Below are positions 38,060-45,835 of a stretch of DNA of 64,000 bases, piece after piece. Source of the stretch: Methanoculleus thermophilus (GTDB taxonomy: Archaea; Halobacteriota; Methanomicrobia; Methanomicrobiales; Methanoculleaceae); the NCBI RefSeq assembly GCF_001571405.1, contig NZ_BCNX01000006.1, forward strand, positions 62,001-126,000, read 5' to 3'. Numbering within the stretch: position 1 is the first letter of the stretch; each line of letters starts with the position of its first letter. The notes under the pieces are model-generated. The model worked only from the letters and a program-made list of their open reading frames with translations, was not told the DNA's origin and searched no databases. The position numbers and the translations under genes are program-made.

Positions 38060-39217
38060 TCACTCCTGCATTCTTGCAATAAGAGCGAGGGCTAGACCCA
38101 GTATGAGTGCAATTGTCCCCGGGATCAGGAAGAGCGACGCGAGCATACCCAGCTCGACCGGGACAAGACCCGTCGCACTGAAGTCCCAAAAGAACTGGAG
38201 CAGGACGAAGACGCCTGCGAAGATCGCGACGAGCCCGGGAAGACCAATACACAGGAGAGGTTTTCTCTCGATTGTGAGCCAGAATATCGACCCAAGTACC
38301 TCTATTCCATGGGATAGGGGGTTTTTCGTGGATGTGTGAAGGTCGTCACCATACTTACAGTTGATCGGTGTCTCTCCAACCCGCAGGTGCTTTTCCTGCG
38401 CGATCCGGAGCATCTCTGATTCGGTTGAGAAATCATCTTTTCGTAACGTATCAAGCATCGACTCCATTGTCTTCCGGTTCAGCGCCCGAAATCCGCACTG
38501 CGAGTCGGTGATCGAACTCCCGTTGCTGGTGGCCAGATCGAGCACAGCCCGCCCAAGCCTCCGATACAGGGGCATCTGGCCGAAGGTTCGAAACCCTATG
38601 ACGATGTCAGCAGTATCGGCGAGGATCGGTTCGGTCAGGAGAGGTATCTCCCTCGGGTTATGCTGACCGTCTCCATCCATGAAGACCAGACAGTCGTAAC
38701 CGTGTTCGATTGCGTATCTGAGAGCGTTCTTGATGCCCCGTCCTTTCCCCATCCGGCGGCCATGCGAGATGACGGTCGCACCGGCTTCCCGGGCGACCTT
38801 TGCGGTGCTGTCCGTACACCCATCATCGATCACCAGAACTTCGTCTGCATACAATCGGGCCGTCAGAACAACCGAGCCGATTGCAATCTCCTCATTAAAA
38901 CAGGGGATAGCGACAAGCGTTCTTATCCGGCCCGATCTTTTGGAGGGGAGGACTGCAGTCTCTGTGGTCTCGCTCACTATCCGCCAATGCTCCCTGGCTG
39001 TCGGCGTTCTCAATGGGGTAATCTGCTCCTGGACCTCGCAGTGGAGGGCAGGGATCTCGATCTGGCTCTCTTGCCCGACAAACCGGGGTGTATGTTCTTC
39101 CAACAATCTCTTATTCTGCGTATCTGTGTACTGCGGCGATGGTACCGTTGTTGCTTCGGTGAACCACCCCTCCAGGTGAGCGGGTGGACCCACCTGAACT
39201 GGATCCTTGTTGTACAT
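38060..39217 (-). CDS. Family 2 glycosyltransferase with C-terminal membrane anchor
   Basis: A 385-aa polyprenyl-phosphate sugar transferase-like protein. The GT-A domain starts near residue 100 (L-V-A-I-P-C-F-N-E-E), with D-D-G-C-T-D-S-T at 131-138 and the metal-binding D-G-D-G at 181-184. Two membrane segments at about 325-347 and 352-382 anchor it. The first 97 residues are polar, weakly conserved-looking and unusual for this family. Start ATG 39217 has GGGGGAAAG upstream. First gene of the glycan operon; it probably charges a lipid carrier (dolichyl phosphate in archaea) with a sugar. Confidence 0.85.
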   Translation of the reverse strand: MYNKDPVQVGPPAHLEGWFTEATTVPSPQYTDTQNKRLLEEHTPRFVGQESQIEIPALHCEVQEQITPLRTPTAREHWRIVSETTETAVLPSKRSGRIRTLVAIPCFNEEIAIGSVVLTARLYADEVLVIDDGCTDSTAKVAREAGATVISHGRRMGKGRGIKNALRYAIEHGYDCLVFMDGDGQHNPREIPLLTEPILADTADIVIGFRTFGQMPLYRRLGRAVLDLATSNGSSITDSQCGFRALNRKTMESMLDTLRKDDFSTESEMLRIAQEKHLRVGETPINCKYGDDLHTSTKNPLSHGIEVLGSIFWLTIERKPLLCIGLPGLVAIFAGVFVLLQFFWDFSATGLVPVELGMLASLFLIPGTIALILGLALALIARMQE

Positions 39218-39692
39218 CCACTTTCCCCCCTTGACGTACTGAAACGGGACTGTTCTGGCATATATTAATAAGTTATTATTAATGATAATGATTTAACAAA
39301 TACAATCTGTTAATGTTAATATGTTGATTTTGGTGACCTTAAAATAGTATCTGGCTAATTAAGCATTTCGGTTGAAGGGTAGAAGCGTACTAATTCCCCA
39401 AATAGATGGCAGGATTGTCTGAATATCCGGATTTGTCCAGGACTTGATCCCCTCGGGGATCGTTGTCCGAAATGATTATATGTTGTGTTCTTGACAGATG
39501 AGCAATATGGCTGATTTTTCTTGCCGCACCATCTTTGGCAGATCTATTGCTCGTGGTCGGATCCTTTTAAATCGGCGATAATATGAGAGACCTGTTTTTC
39601 CGATCATATCTTTACCCGATTGCCGCATAAGGTATATTTATATCTATGTTCCGTCTATCCCCTGGCTTTGCCTGATGGGGGACAGGAACCGC
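39218..39692. promoter_or_regulatory. Gene-free AT-rich region upstream of the glycan operon
   Basis: 475 bp with no supported gene. TATA-like sequence sits close to the GT2 start (ATATTAATAAGTTATTATTAAT, about 39262-39284). A second strong candidate, AGATATAAATATACC on the minus strand (about 39638-39652), could begin a leader of 400 nt or more. An inverted repeat GAGCAATA (39500-39507) / TATTGCTC (39545-39552) encloses 37 nt. This may be a long regulated leader or a non-coding RNA. Confidence 0.45.
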
Positions 39693-40487
39693 TTATATCT
39701 CTCCTGGCGTAAGGCGTGCAGAGATCTCTGCCATGATGGCGTGGCGGCGGTGGCGATCTGCAATGTATCGGCGGCTTTTTTCATCGATCTGGACCGGCGT
39801 GAAGGTAATTCCATAATCAATGTCCCAGAGGACAAGCCCCTCTGGAGGAGCGGCGGGGACCCTCTGGCCCGCTGGCTTCGCAAGGAGACGGGCGATATCT
39901 CCGGATCCTGCCTCTCCTCTCCCCACACGCTCGAGTGCTGTCGCCATGCACCGTACCATATTCCAGAGGAAACTCTCTCCTGTCACCTCAAAGACGGCGA
40001 ACGGTCCGTCCTCAAAGACTCGTGCCGCAAGAATCCTCCGCACCGGGCTTCGGTCGCTAGGGCGGGAAAACGCCGAGAAGTTGTGCTCCCCGATGAACTC
40101 CTGTGCAGCATCATGCATGGAGGGAACATCCTCCGGAGCGGGGAAGAAGTAGTAGCGGTAGGTCCTTGATAGCGCTCCATACCGGGGATTGAACTCGTCC
40201 GGCACGCTCGCCCACCCGGTACACCAGATGTCGGCCGGGAGGAGATGGTTCAGTGCAGAGACTGCCCGGTCGGGTGCCTCGGTTCGAAACGAGCAGACCT
40301 GGTTTCGGGCGTGCACCCCGCGGTCGGTGCGGCCGGCGGTGACAAAATGCGCCTCCCGCCAGTCGTCGAAGACCTGGAGGCGTCTGCAGGCCTCAATGAA
40401 TTCGCCTTCCACGGTCCGAAGCCCCGGCTGCATCTGTGAGCCGTAGAAACGGTCTCCAAAGTACGAGAAACGGATTGCTAGGTTCAT
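39693..40487 (-). CDS. truA: tRNA pseudouridine(38-40) synthase TruA
   Basis: A 264-aa enzyme that isomerises uridines 38-40 of the tRNA anticodon arm. The catalytic Asp is D55 in [10 protein letters not shown]. The C-terminal F-L-W-N-M-V-R-C-M motif, which binds RNA near the active site, is present. The tail ([11 protein letters not shown]) is basic. The start overlaps the end of the PHP gene by 4 nt, so the pair forms an operon. Normal length for an archaeal TruA. Confidence 0.93.
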   Translation of the reverse strand: MNLAIRFSYFGDRFYGSQMQPGLRTVEGEFIEACRRLQVFDDWREAHFVTAGRTDRGVHARNQVCSFRTEAPDRAVSALNHLLPADIWCTGWASVPDEFNPRYGALSRTYRYYFFPAPEDVPSMHDAAQEFIGEHNFSAFSRPSDRSPVRRILAARVFEDGPFAVFEVTGESFLWNMVRCMATALERVGRGEAGSGDIARLLAKPAGQRVPAAPPEGLVLWDIDYGITFTPVQIDEKSRRYIADRHRRHAIMAEISARLTPGEI

Positions 40488-41176
40488 AGACCCCGTCCAG
40501 GCGGGAAGATTGGCCGGTGCATCGTTCGCCGTATCCTGCGCAGAGCACCTTTGATTGACTGGCGCGTGTAGGTGTGCAGCGGCGTCATCCTGCCCCCCGC
40601 CATCGTTCGTCCCTCCCGGATCGCGGAGAGGATCGAGTCTACATCCGGCTCGGCCGTGACGTAGGTGACTCCGAACCCGACATACCGGGCGTTATGAGCG
40701 TCGCTCCCGGCAACACCGGGTTTTCCGAACTTTCGCGCAATGACTGCGGCCTTCCGGTTCGCCGACCCGGTGATGTAGCGGCTGTTGAAGACCTCCACAG
40801 CGTCCACCGCTTCGATACCCGCGGCAAGCCGTCTCCCGACGCCGTGGCGCCAGCGGTGGTAGGGGTGCGGGAGGATCAGCAGGGCACCCAGATCCCTGGC
40901 TAACGCGACGGTCTCAAAGAAGTCCCGACCGGCCGGAATGGGCTCGGTGACCCCGAGAGCGAGCAGGTGACCCTGCTTTGTCGATATCTCAATCCCGGGG
41001 ATCACGGTCACGGAGGAGTCGCACTCCAGGGCGTAGCGGGCCCCTTCGACCGTGTCGTGGTCGGTGATTGCCACGGCGTCGAGGCCGACGGACTCCGCCC
41101 GCCGGAGAATTTCCTCCACGCTGCTCTCCCCGTCTTTGGAGAATCTGGTGTGGACGTGCAGATCGCACCGTAACAT
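40484..41176 (-). CDS. PHP-domain phosphoesterase
   Basis: A 230-aa PHP protein: metal-binding [12 protein letters not shown] at the N-terminus, [10 protein letters not shown] near 35-45, P-G-I-E-I-S-T near 59-65, L-P-H-P-Y-H-R near 102-108 and G-S-D-A-H-N near 157-162. Such proteins hydrolyse phosphoesters (histidinol-phosphate or nucleotide-like substrates); the substrate here is unknown. It is first in the operon with truA and divergent from the DHPS-like gene across a 43 bp promoter region. Confidence 0.87.
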   Translation of the reverse strand: MLRCDLHVHTRFSKDGESSVEEILRRAESVGLDAVAITDHDTVEGARYALECDSSVTVIPGIEISTKQGHLLALGVTEPIPAGRDFFETVALARDLGALLILPHPYHRWRHGVGRRLAAGIEAVDAVEVFNSRYITGSANRKAAVIARKFGKPGVAGSDAHNARYVGFGVTYVTAEPDVDSILSAIREGRTMAGGRMTPLHTYTRQSIKGALRRIRRTMHRPIFPPGRGL

Positions 41177-41219
41177 GAGATCAGATTATTTGTCATCCTC
41201 TGCCTAATAAGTGAAGTGT

Positions 41220-42644
41220 ATGCGCATTCTTCTCCCGACGGGATCGGCAACGGTGGAGATCGTCAAAGCCGTTGCTGAGCGGTTCCGCGACCGCTACACG
41301 ATAGATGTGGTCGTCACCGGCGAGATCGCCTCGTTTCTTACCCCCGGGGTTCTCCGAAGGCTTCTAGCCGGCGGCAACTACGATATGGCGATCGTCTCTG
41401 GGATGTGCACGGCATCTTTCGCGGATGTCGAGCGCGAAACCGGTGTCCCGGTCTACCGTGGCCCGCGGCATGCGGCTGACCTCCCGATTGTCCTCTCGGT
41501 GCTCGACCATGTTACCCTCTCAAAGACCGTCCCCGCCGATGAGTTCCTTGCAGAGACCCGGCGTGAGGAGGCCTGCCGGCAGGTGGCGCTCCGGGAGGTG
41601 GAGGCAGACGCCGATTTCGTCATACGGGGTGTAAAGATCGGCGGGAACTCGAGGATGAAGGTGCTTGCGGAGATCATGGATGCGCACAGGCGCGACGATC
41701 TGGTCTTTGAGGTCGAACGGTTCTTTGCCGACGGGGCCGATATCGTGGACCTGGGATTCGGGTTCGATGCGACCCCTGATGATGTCAAAAGGGTTTTTTC
41801 GGTTCTCGAGGGGATTGATGGCCCTCTCGCGGTCGATACACAGGATCCCCGTCTCATCGCTGCGGCGCTCTTTCGCGCCGATCTGGTCCTCTCCCTGCAT
41901 GAGGAAAACATCCCGGCCGTCGGGAAGGCGGTCGCCGATGCCGGGGCGGCCGCGGTCGTTGTGCCCCGCGAGCGGACGCTTGAAGAGAATATCGCCGCCG
42001 CAAGAGAGGCCGGGATCTCCCGCCTCATCGCCGACCCTCTCCTCCAGCCGGTGGGATCGGGGCTCGTCGATTCGCTTGCCAATTTCAAGGCGGCTCCACA
42101 CCCCCTCTTTTTTGGGGCGGGAAACGTCGTGGAACTGATGGACGCCGATTCGCCCGGGGCGAACGCCCTGCTTGCGGGGATGGCCCACGAGGTCGGTGCC
42201 GCCGTCGTCTTCACGAGCGAGCACAGTGATAAGACCAGAGGATCGGTGGCGGAGATGCGGCGTGCGACCGAGATGGTGGCCCTCATGACCGGTCGGCCGT
42301 ATCCGAAAGATCTGGGGCTCGACCTCCTGATCCTCAAAGAGAAGCGGCGGCGACGCGAACCCCCGCTCGCGTATGAGAGTATCGTTGATGCGCACCCCGC
42401 CCCCGACGAGATCGTCTACGATCCTCTCGGGTGCATCCGTATCGGGATCGAGGACGACTGGATCGTCGCGGTTCACCGGGGCCGGGCCGTGCGGGGAAGA
42501 TCCTGGGAAGACGTCTTTTATACGCTTCTCTCAAACGGGAGTCTCTCCCGGCTCGACCACGCCGCATACCTCGGCAAAGAACTCTTCAAGGCGGAACTCG
42601 CCATCCGGCATAAGAGAAGTTTTGAGCAGGACGGGCCATTCTGA
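41220..42644 (+). CDS. Dihydropteroate-synthase-like protein (archaeal type)
   Basis: A 474-aa protein. Residues 150-350 have the TIM-barrel text of dihydropteroate synthases (G-G-N-S-R-M-K near 143, D-I-V-D-L-G-F-G-F-D near 180, A-V-D-T-Q-D-P near 208), preceded by an archaea-specific N-terminal domain and followed by a C-terminal extension. In methanogens this family is linked to the arylamine condensation step of tetrahydromethanopterin synthesis; that role is known only by genetics and analogy. I prefer ATG 41220 to GTG 41211 because M-R-I-L-L-P-T-G is the natural start. Divergent from the PHP/truA operon. Confidence 0.8.
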   Translation: MRILLPTGSATVEIVKAVAERFRDRYTIDVVVTGEIASFLTPGVLRRLLAGGNYDMAIVSGMCTASFADVERETGVPVYRGPRHAADLPIVLSVLDHVTLSKTVPADEFLAETRREEACRQVALREVEADADFVIRGVKIGGNSRMKVLAEIMDAHRRDDLVFEVERFFADGADIVDLGFGFDATPDDVKRVFSVLEGIDGPLAVDTQDPRLIAAALFRADLVLSLHEENIPAVGKAVADAGAAAVVVPRERTLEENIAAAREAGISRLIADPLLQPVGSGLVDSLANFKAAPHPLFFGAGNVVELMDADSPGANALLAGMAHEVGAAVVFTSEHSDKTRGSVAEMRRATEMVALMTGRPYPKDLGLDLLILKEKRRRREPPLAYESIVDAHPAPDEIVYDPLGCIRIGIEDDWIVAVHRGRAVRGRSWEDVFYTLLSNGSLSRLDHAAYLGKELFKAELAIRHKRSFEQDGPF

Positions 42645-42883
42645 GCGGTCTGTTTTGGTAGATCGTCATGCTCACGGGGGGCGGCTCCCGTCTGGAACTT
42701 CACTCCTCACAAATTATAATAATATTTATATATTCATAATATTATTTCTCATGCCCGTGGCAGCGGCGAGTAGTGCCTGACCCTCCTGGTGAGTATCCCG
42801 ATACCATGGACTGCTGGAAACTGGAAGGCTGTTTGGAATTTTGACTCCTCTCCCTGCCTGGACGCAAATTGTGGTGAGACTGC
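42645..42883 (+). promoter_or_regulatory. Promoter region of the cupredoxin/fasciclin gene
   Basis: 239 bp without a gene. A strongly AT-rich block AATATTTATATATTCATAAT (42721-42740) is a good TATA candidate and would leave a leader of about 110-130 nt before ATG 42884. No palindromic operator recognised. Confidence 0.5.
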
Positions 42884-44083
42884 ATGAGGATGAATCCAAT
42901 CATCGGGTTTGCCGTGATCCTGGCCGTCGGTCTGGTCGCCTTGCCGGCCCTCGCGGCGACCGCCGAAGTTGAGATACGTGGTGGGGCGTACCATCCCGCC
43001 GCGCTCACGGTCGAGAGCAACACGACGGTAACCTGGACAAATTATGACGGGGTGAGCCATTCCGTCACCAGCGCGGGAGGGCTCTTTGACTCCGGGCCGA
43101 TAGAGCAGAACGAGACGTTCGACTACACCTTCATCGATCCGGGGACGTACCCGTACGGGTGCACGATCAATGCTTCAACGCAACGGACACCCATGCAGGG
43201 CGTCGTCATCGTCGTCCCGGAGGGTATGGCCGTCGAACCCGGGGAGAATGTGACCGGGAACATGACGCTCGCCGATCTGGTCGGAGAGAATGAGAATCTG
43301 ACCACCTTCGCGGGGCTTGTCGAGACGGCCGGGCTTACGGAGACGGTGCTCTCCACCGGTGGGCCGTATACGGTCTTTGCTCCCAGCGATGCTGCCTTTG
43401 AGGGCCTTGACGAAGGCCTCTTTAATCTGGTTTCAAATGATACCGAGATGCTTGACGCTCTCCTGATGCACCATGTGGTGAGAGGGAATTATACCGTGGA
43501 AGACCTGAATGCTGCCGGAAACGAGACGGCTCTTGAGACGCTCTCCGGGGAGAACCTCACGGTTGAGGCGGCCGACGGCAGCCTCGCGGTGGAGAACGCC
43601 ACCATCGCGGTATCCGATCTGGTAGCCGAGAACGGCGTCATCCATATCATCGATGTGGTCCTTCTCCCGCCGGGTCTTGCCCCGCCGGCCGGTGAGGTGA
43701 ACGTCACGATCATTGAGCCCATGGAGGGCGCCGGCGTCCCCGCCGGGAACGTCACGGTGAGCGTGAATGTGACAAACTTCACGCTGGTCGAACCGACCGG
43801 GCAGCCGAACGCGCCGGGCGAGGGACATCTGCACTACTACCTGGACGCCCCGATACCGACGAATGAGAGCGTTCCGGCCATCCCGCCGACCGGCGGTTAC
43901 GTCGTCTCCACAAACCTCACCCACACCTGGGGGAACGTGACGGCGGGCGAGCACAACCTCTCGGTCCAGGTGGTCAACAACGACCACACACCGCTCATTC
44001 CGCTCGTCTTTGATACGGTGAATATCACCGTCGAGGGGAACGAGACGTCCGGAGAGGCACTGGAAGCACGGGTCATCCCCTGA
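42884..44083 (+). CDS. Secreted cupredoxin-fasciclin protein
   Basis: A 399-aa exported protein. Signal peptide 1-24 (cleavage near A-L-A-A). Cupredoxin-like domain about 28-112: one ligand His in S-H59-S, Cys in Y-G-C93 and Met104, but the second His expected at C-x2-H is N96, so a normal type 1 copper site is unlikely. Fasciclin (FAS1) domain about 126-258 (T-V-F-A-P-S-D-A-A-F; H-H-V-V). A third beta-rich domain about 262-392 has the G-H-L-H-Y-Y-L-D motif of DUF4399-like modules. Many N-x-T/S sites fit an N-glycosylated surface protein. No C-terminal anchor seen, so it may be held by interactions with the S-layer. Confidence 0.8.
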   Translation: MRMNPIIGFAVILAVGLVALPALAATAEVEIRGGAYHPAALTVESNTTVTWTNYDGVSHSVTSAGGLFDSGPIEQNETFDYTFIDPGTYPYGCTINASTQRTPMQGVVIVVPEGMAVEPGENVTGNMTLADLVGENENLTTFAGLVETAGLTETVLSTGGPYTVFAPSDAAFEGLDEGLFNLVSNDTEMLDALLMHHVVRGNYTVEDLNAAGNETALETLSGENLTVEAADGSLAVENATIAVSDLVAENGVIHIIDVVLLPPGLAPPAGEVNVTIIEPMEGAGVPAGNVTVSVNVTNFTLVEPTGQPNAPGEGHLHYYLDAPIPTNESVPAIPPTGGYVVSTNLTHTWGNVTAGEHNLSVQVVNNDHTPLIPLVFDTVNITVEGNETSGEALEARVIP

Positions 44084-44091
44084 AGACCCCA

Positions 44092-44098
44092 TTTTTTT
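44092..44098 (+). terminator. Probable T-run terminator
   Basis: Seven T residues 9 nt after the stop of the cupredoxin/fasciclin gene, in a GC-rich context. Archaeal transcription often ends at such T-runs without a hairpin. Confidence 0.5.
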
Positions 44099-44117
44099 CC
44101 GTTGCGGGATCTCGGAG

Positions 44118-44137
44118 GTCCGGCATACATGCCGGAC
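44118..44137. promoter_or_regulatory. Perfect palindrome upstream of the JAMM/ribL operon
   Basis: GTCCGGCAT-AC-ATGCCGGAC, arms of 9 bp with a 2 bp centre, lies 10 nt before the first possible start of the JAMM gene. The position suits a repressor operator overlapping the promoter. A tight hairpin terminator of the preceding gene is the other reading, but the T-run lies upstream, not downstream, of it. Confidence 0.5.
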
Positions 44138-44147
44138 GCGAGGGCTT

Positions 44148-44549
44148 ATGTCCCCTCCTCTCCTACTATTCAGGAGAATGGCCATACGCGGGATCAGCAG
44201 GGATCTACTTACGATGCTCTTTGAACTCGGGCGGGAGCATCATCCAAACGAGTTTGTTGCCGTATTGCGCGAGAGAGACGGCATCATCCAGGACCTCGAC
44301 CTGGTGCCGGGCACCGTCGTCGGGGAAGAGAGCGCCTCATTCTTCGTCGATATGCTCCCGCTGGATATCCACCAGGCCGGCAGCGCCCATAGCCACCCGA
44401 ACGGCGTCCTCTCGCCGTCTTCAGCGGATCTGCGGTTCTTCCCCGGCGTGGGCCGCTACCACATCATCATCGGTTATCCCTACGGGGAGCGGGACTGGCG
44501 ATGCTACCGGGCGGACGGCAGCCCGGTGCACCTTGAGGTGGTCGAATGA
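44148..44549 (+). CDS. JAMM/MPN-type isopeptidase
   Basis: A 133-aa protein with a full JAMM zinc motif: H81-S-H83-x7-S91-x2-D94, plus an upstream Glu (E35 in H-H-P-N-E-F). Archaeal JAMM proteins can remove ubiquitin-like SAMP modifiers from proteins or release sulfur carriers; which applies here is open. The start is either ATG 44148 (GAGG upstream) or ATG 44178, which gives M-A-I-R-G-I-S but has AGGAG only one base before it. The stop overlaps the ribL start (ATGA), so the two are coupled. Confidence 0.82.
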   Translation: MSPPLLLFRRMAIRGISRDLLTMLFELGREHHPNEFVAVLRERDGIIQDLDLVPGTVVGEESASFFVDMLPLDIHQAGSAHSHPNGVLSPSSADLRFFPGVGRYHIIIGYPYGERDWRCYRADGSPVHLEVVE

Positions 44550-44998
44550 CCCGCGTGGTCGCGACGGGAACGTTCGATATCCTCCACCCCGGGCACCTCT
44601 ACTACCTGGAAGAGTCCCGGAACCTCGGTGACGAACTCTATGTGATCGTGGCCCGGGACGTGAACGTGAAGCACAAACCAAGGCCCATCCTCCCGGAGGA
44701 GCAGAGGCTCCGGATGGTCCGGGCTCTGCGTCCGGTCGACCACGCGCTTCTCGGCGACCTGGATGATATGTTCAGGCCGATCGAGGAGATCCGGCCCGAT
44801 ATCATCACGCTCGGGTTCAACCAGCACTTCAACGAGGAGGACCTCCGCCAAAAACTCCGCGATCGCGGGCTTGATATTGACGTCGTCAGGATCCCCGGAT
44901 ATCCCGGCCCGCTTGCCAGTTCATCGAAGATCGTCGAGCATATCTTGAAGACCCGGGGTCCCCACCGTCTCGTTGGCCGTGCCGGAGAGGGGGAGTGA
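44546..44998 (+). CDS. ribL: FAD synthase (archaeal cytidylyltransferase type)
   Basis: A 150-aa nucleotidyltransferase that adenylates FMN to FAD. It has G-T-F-D-I-L-H14-P-G-H17 at the N-terminus and the G-F-N-Q-H-F segment near 90. The R-I-P-G-Y-P-G-P-L-A-S-S-S-K-I motif takes the place of the ISST signature in the C-terminal part. These fit the archaeal RibL family described from Methanocaldococcus. Glycerol-3-phosphate cytidylyltransferase is the main alternative, but the archaeal context favours RibL. Coupled to the JAMM gene by a 4 nt overlap. Confidence 0.85.
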   Translation: MTRVVATGTFDILHPGHLYYLEESRNLGDELYVIVARDVNVKHKPRPILPEEQRLRMVRALRPVDHALLGDLDDMFRPIEEIRPDIITLGFNQHFNEEDLRQKLRDRGLDIDVVRIPGYPGPLASSSKIVEHILKTRGPHRLVGRAGEGE

Positions 44999-45031
44999 TC
45001 CCGGGGACGCATCCGCGGGTGACGGCGGTTC

Positions 45032-45703
45032 ATGCAGCAGACGGATGAATGGGGCGGCGACGGAACCAGCAGCTGGCTGAAGGTCTCGTTCCCGTTCCTG
45101 CTCTGCGGGTTTTATCTTGCTGCTGTATGGTTCGTCCTGCCCCCGGAACAGTGGCTCCTCCTCTTCGGGGCGATGGTCGCCTACATCGTCCCGCCGCTTG
45201 GCCGGGAGACGATCATCCCGGCCTGCATCCTTCTCGGGATTCCCTGGTGGCTGACTGCGTTCACCCTGGCGTTCCTCGATTTCGCCGGCGGGCTATTTAT
45301 GGCCTGGAACTTCCCGCTGCTCCTGCGGATCCCCCGTCTAGGTCCCTGGGTCCGGCGGTTCATGGAGGCCGGCAGGACCTTCCTCGACCGGCGGCCGTGG
45401 CTTGAGCGGCTCTACTTCGTCGGCCTCATTGCTTTTGTGGCCCTCCCCTTTGACGGGTCGGGGAGCATCGTCGGTTCCATCATCGGAAGAATGCTCGGGA
45501 TGACAAAGGCCGAGGTCCTCTCCTGCATCACCATCGGCGGCATCATCGGCAGTTTCTCGATCGCTCTCGGCATCGACTACGTCACCCACCTCATCCCGGC
45601 TGAGGCCGGGCTCTGGATCTCGGTCATAATTCTCCTCGTGATCGGCACCGCTCTCGCTGTGGCGTACCGGGCCCATTCCTGGAGAAAGGAGTCGAATGCC
45701 TGA
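45032..45703 (+). CDS. Small multidrug export-like membrane protein
   Basis: A 223-aa membrane protein with about six hydrophobic segments: near 18-36, 40-62, 66-92, 127-142, 160-180 and 190-212. The text P-P-L-G-R-E-T-I-I-P and the inner G-S-I-V-G-S-I-I-G-R motif are characteristic of the COG2426 family, which is annotated as putative small multidrug export proteins. Substrate and direction of transport are unknown. It follows ribL by 33 nt and may share its transcript. Confidence 0.75.
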   Translation: MQQTDEWGGDGTSSWLKVSFPFLLCGFYLAAVWFVLPPEQWLLLFGAMVAYIVPPLGRETIIPACILLGIPWWLTAFTLAFLDFAGGLFMAWNFPLLLRIPRLGPWVRRFMEAGRTFLDRRPWLERLYFVGLIAFVALPFDGSGSIVGSIIGRMLGMTKAEVLSCITIGGIIGSFSIALGIDYVTHLIPAEAGLWISVIILLVIGTALAVAYRAHSWRKESNA

Positions 45704-45835
45704 TCTCTTTCCCAATCCCCTATTCTGAGGCCCGGGACGGGACGGTTGATGCACGCGGGTCCGGCACCGCTGCAGTCCAAATGGAAAAGGTAATATCGGA
45801 ACCCGGGGATTGATCAACCAACCGATCGGGTCATC

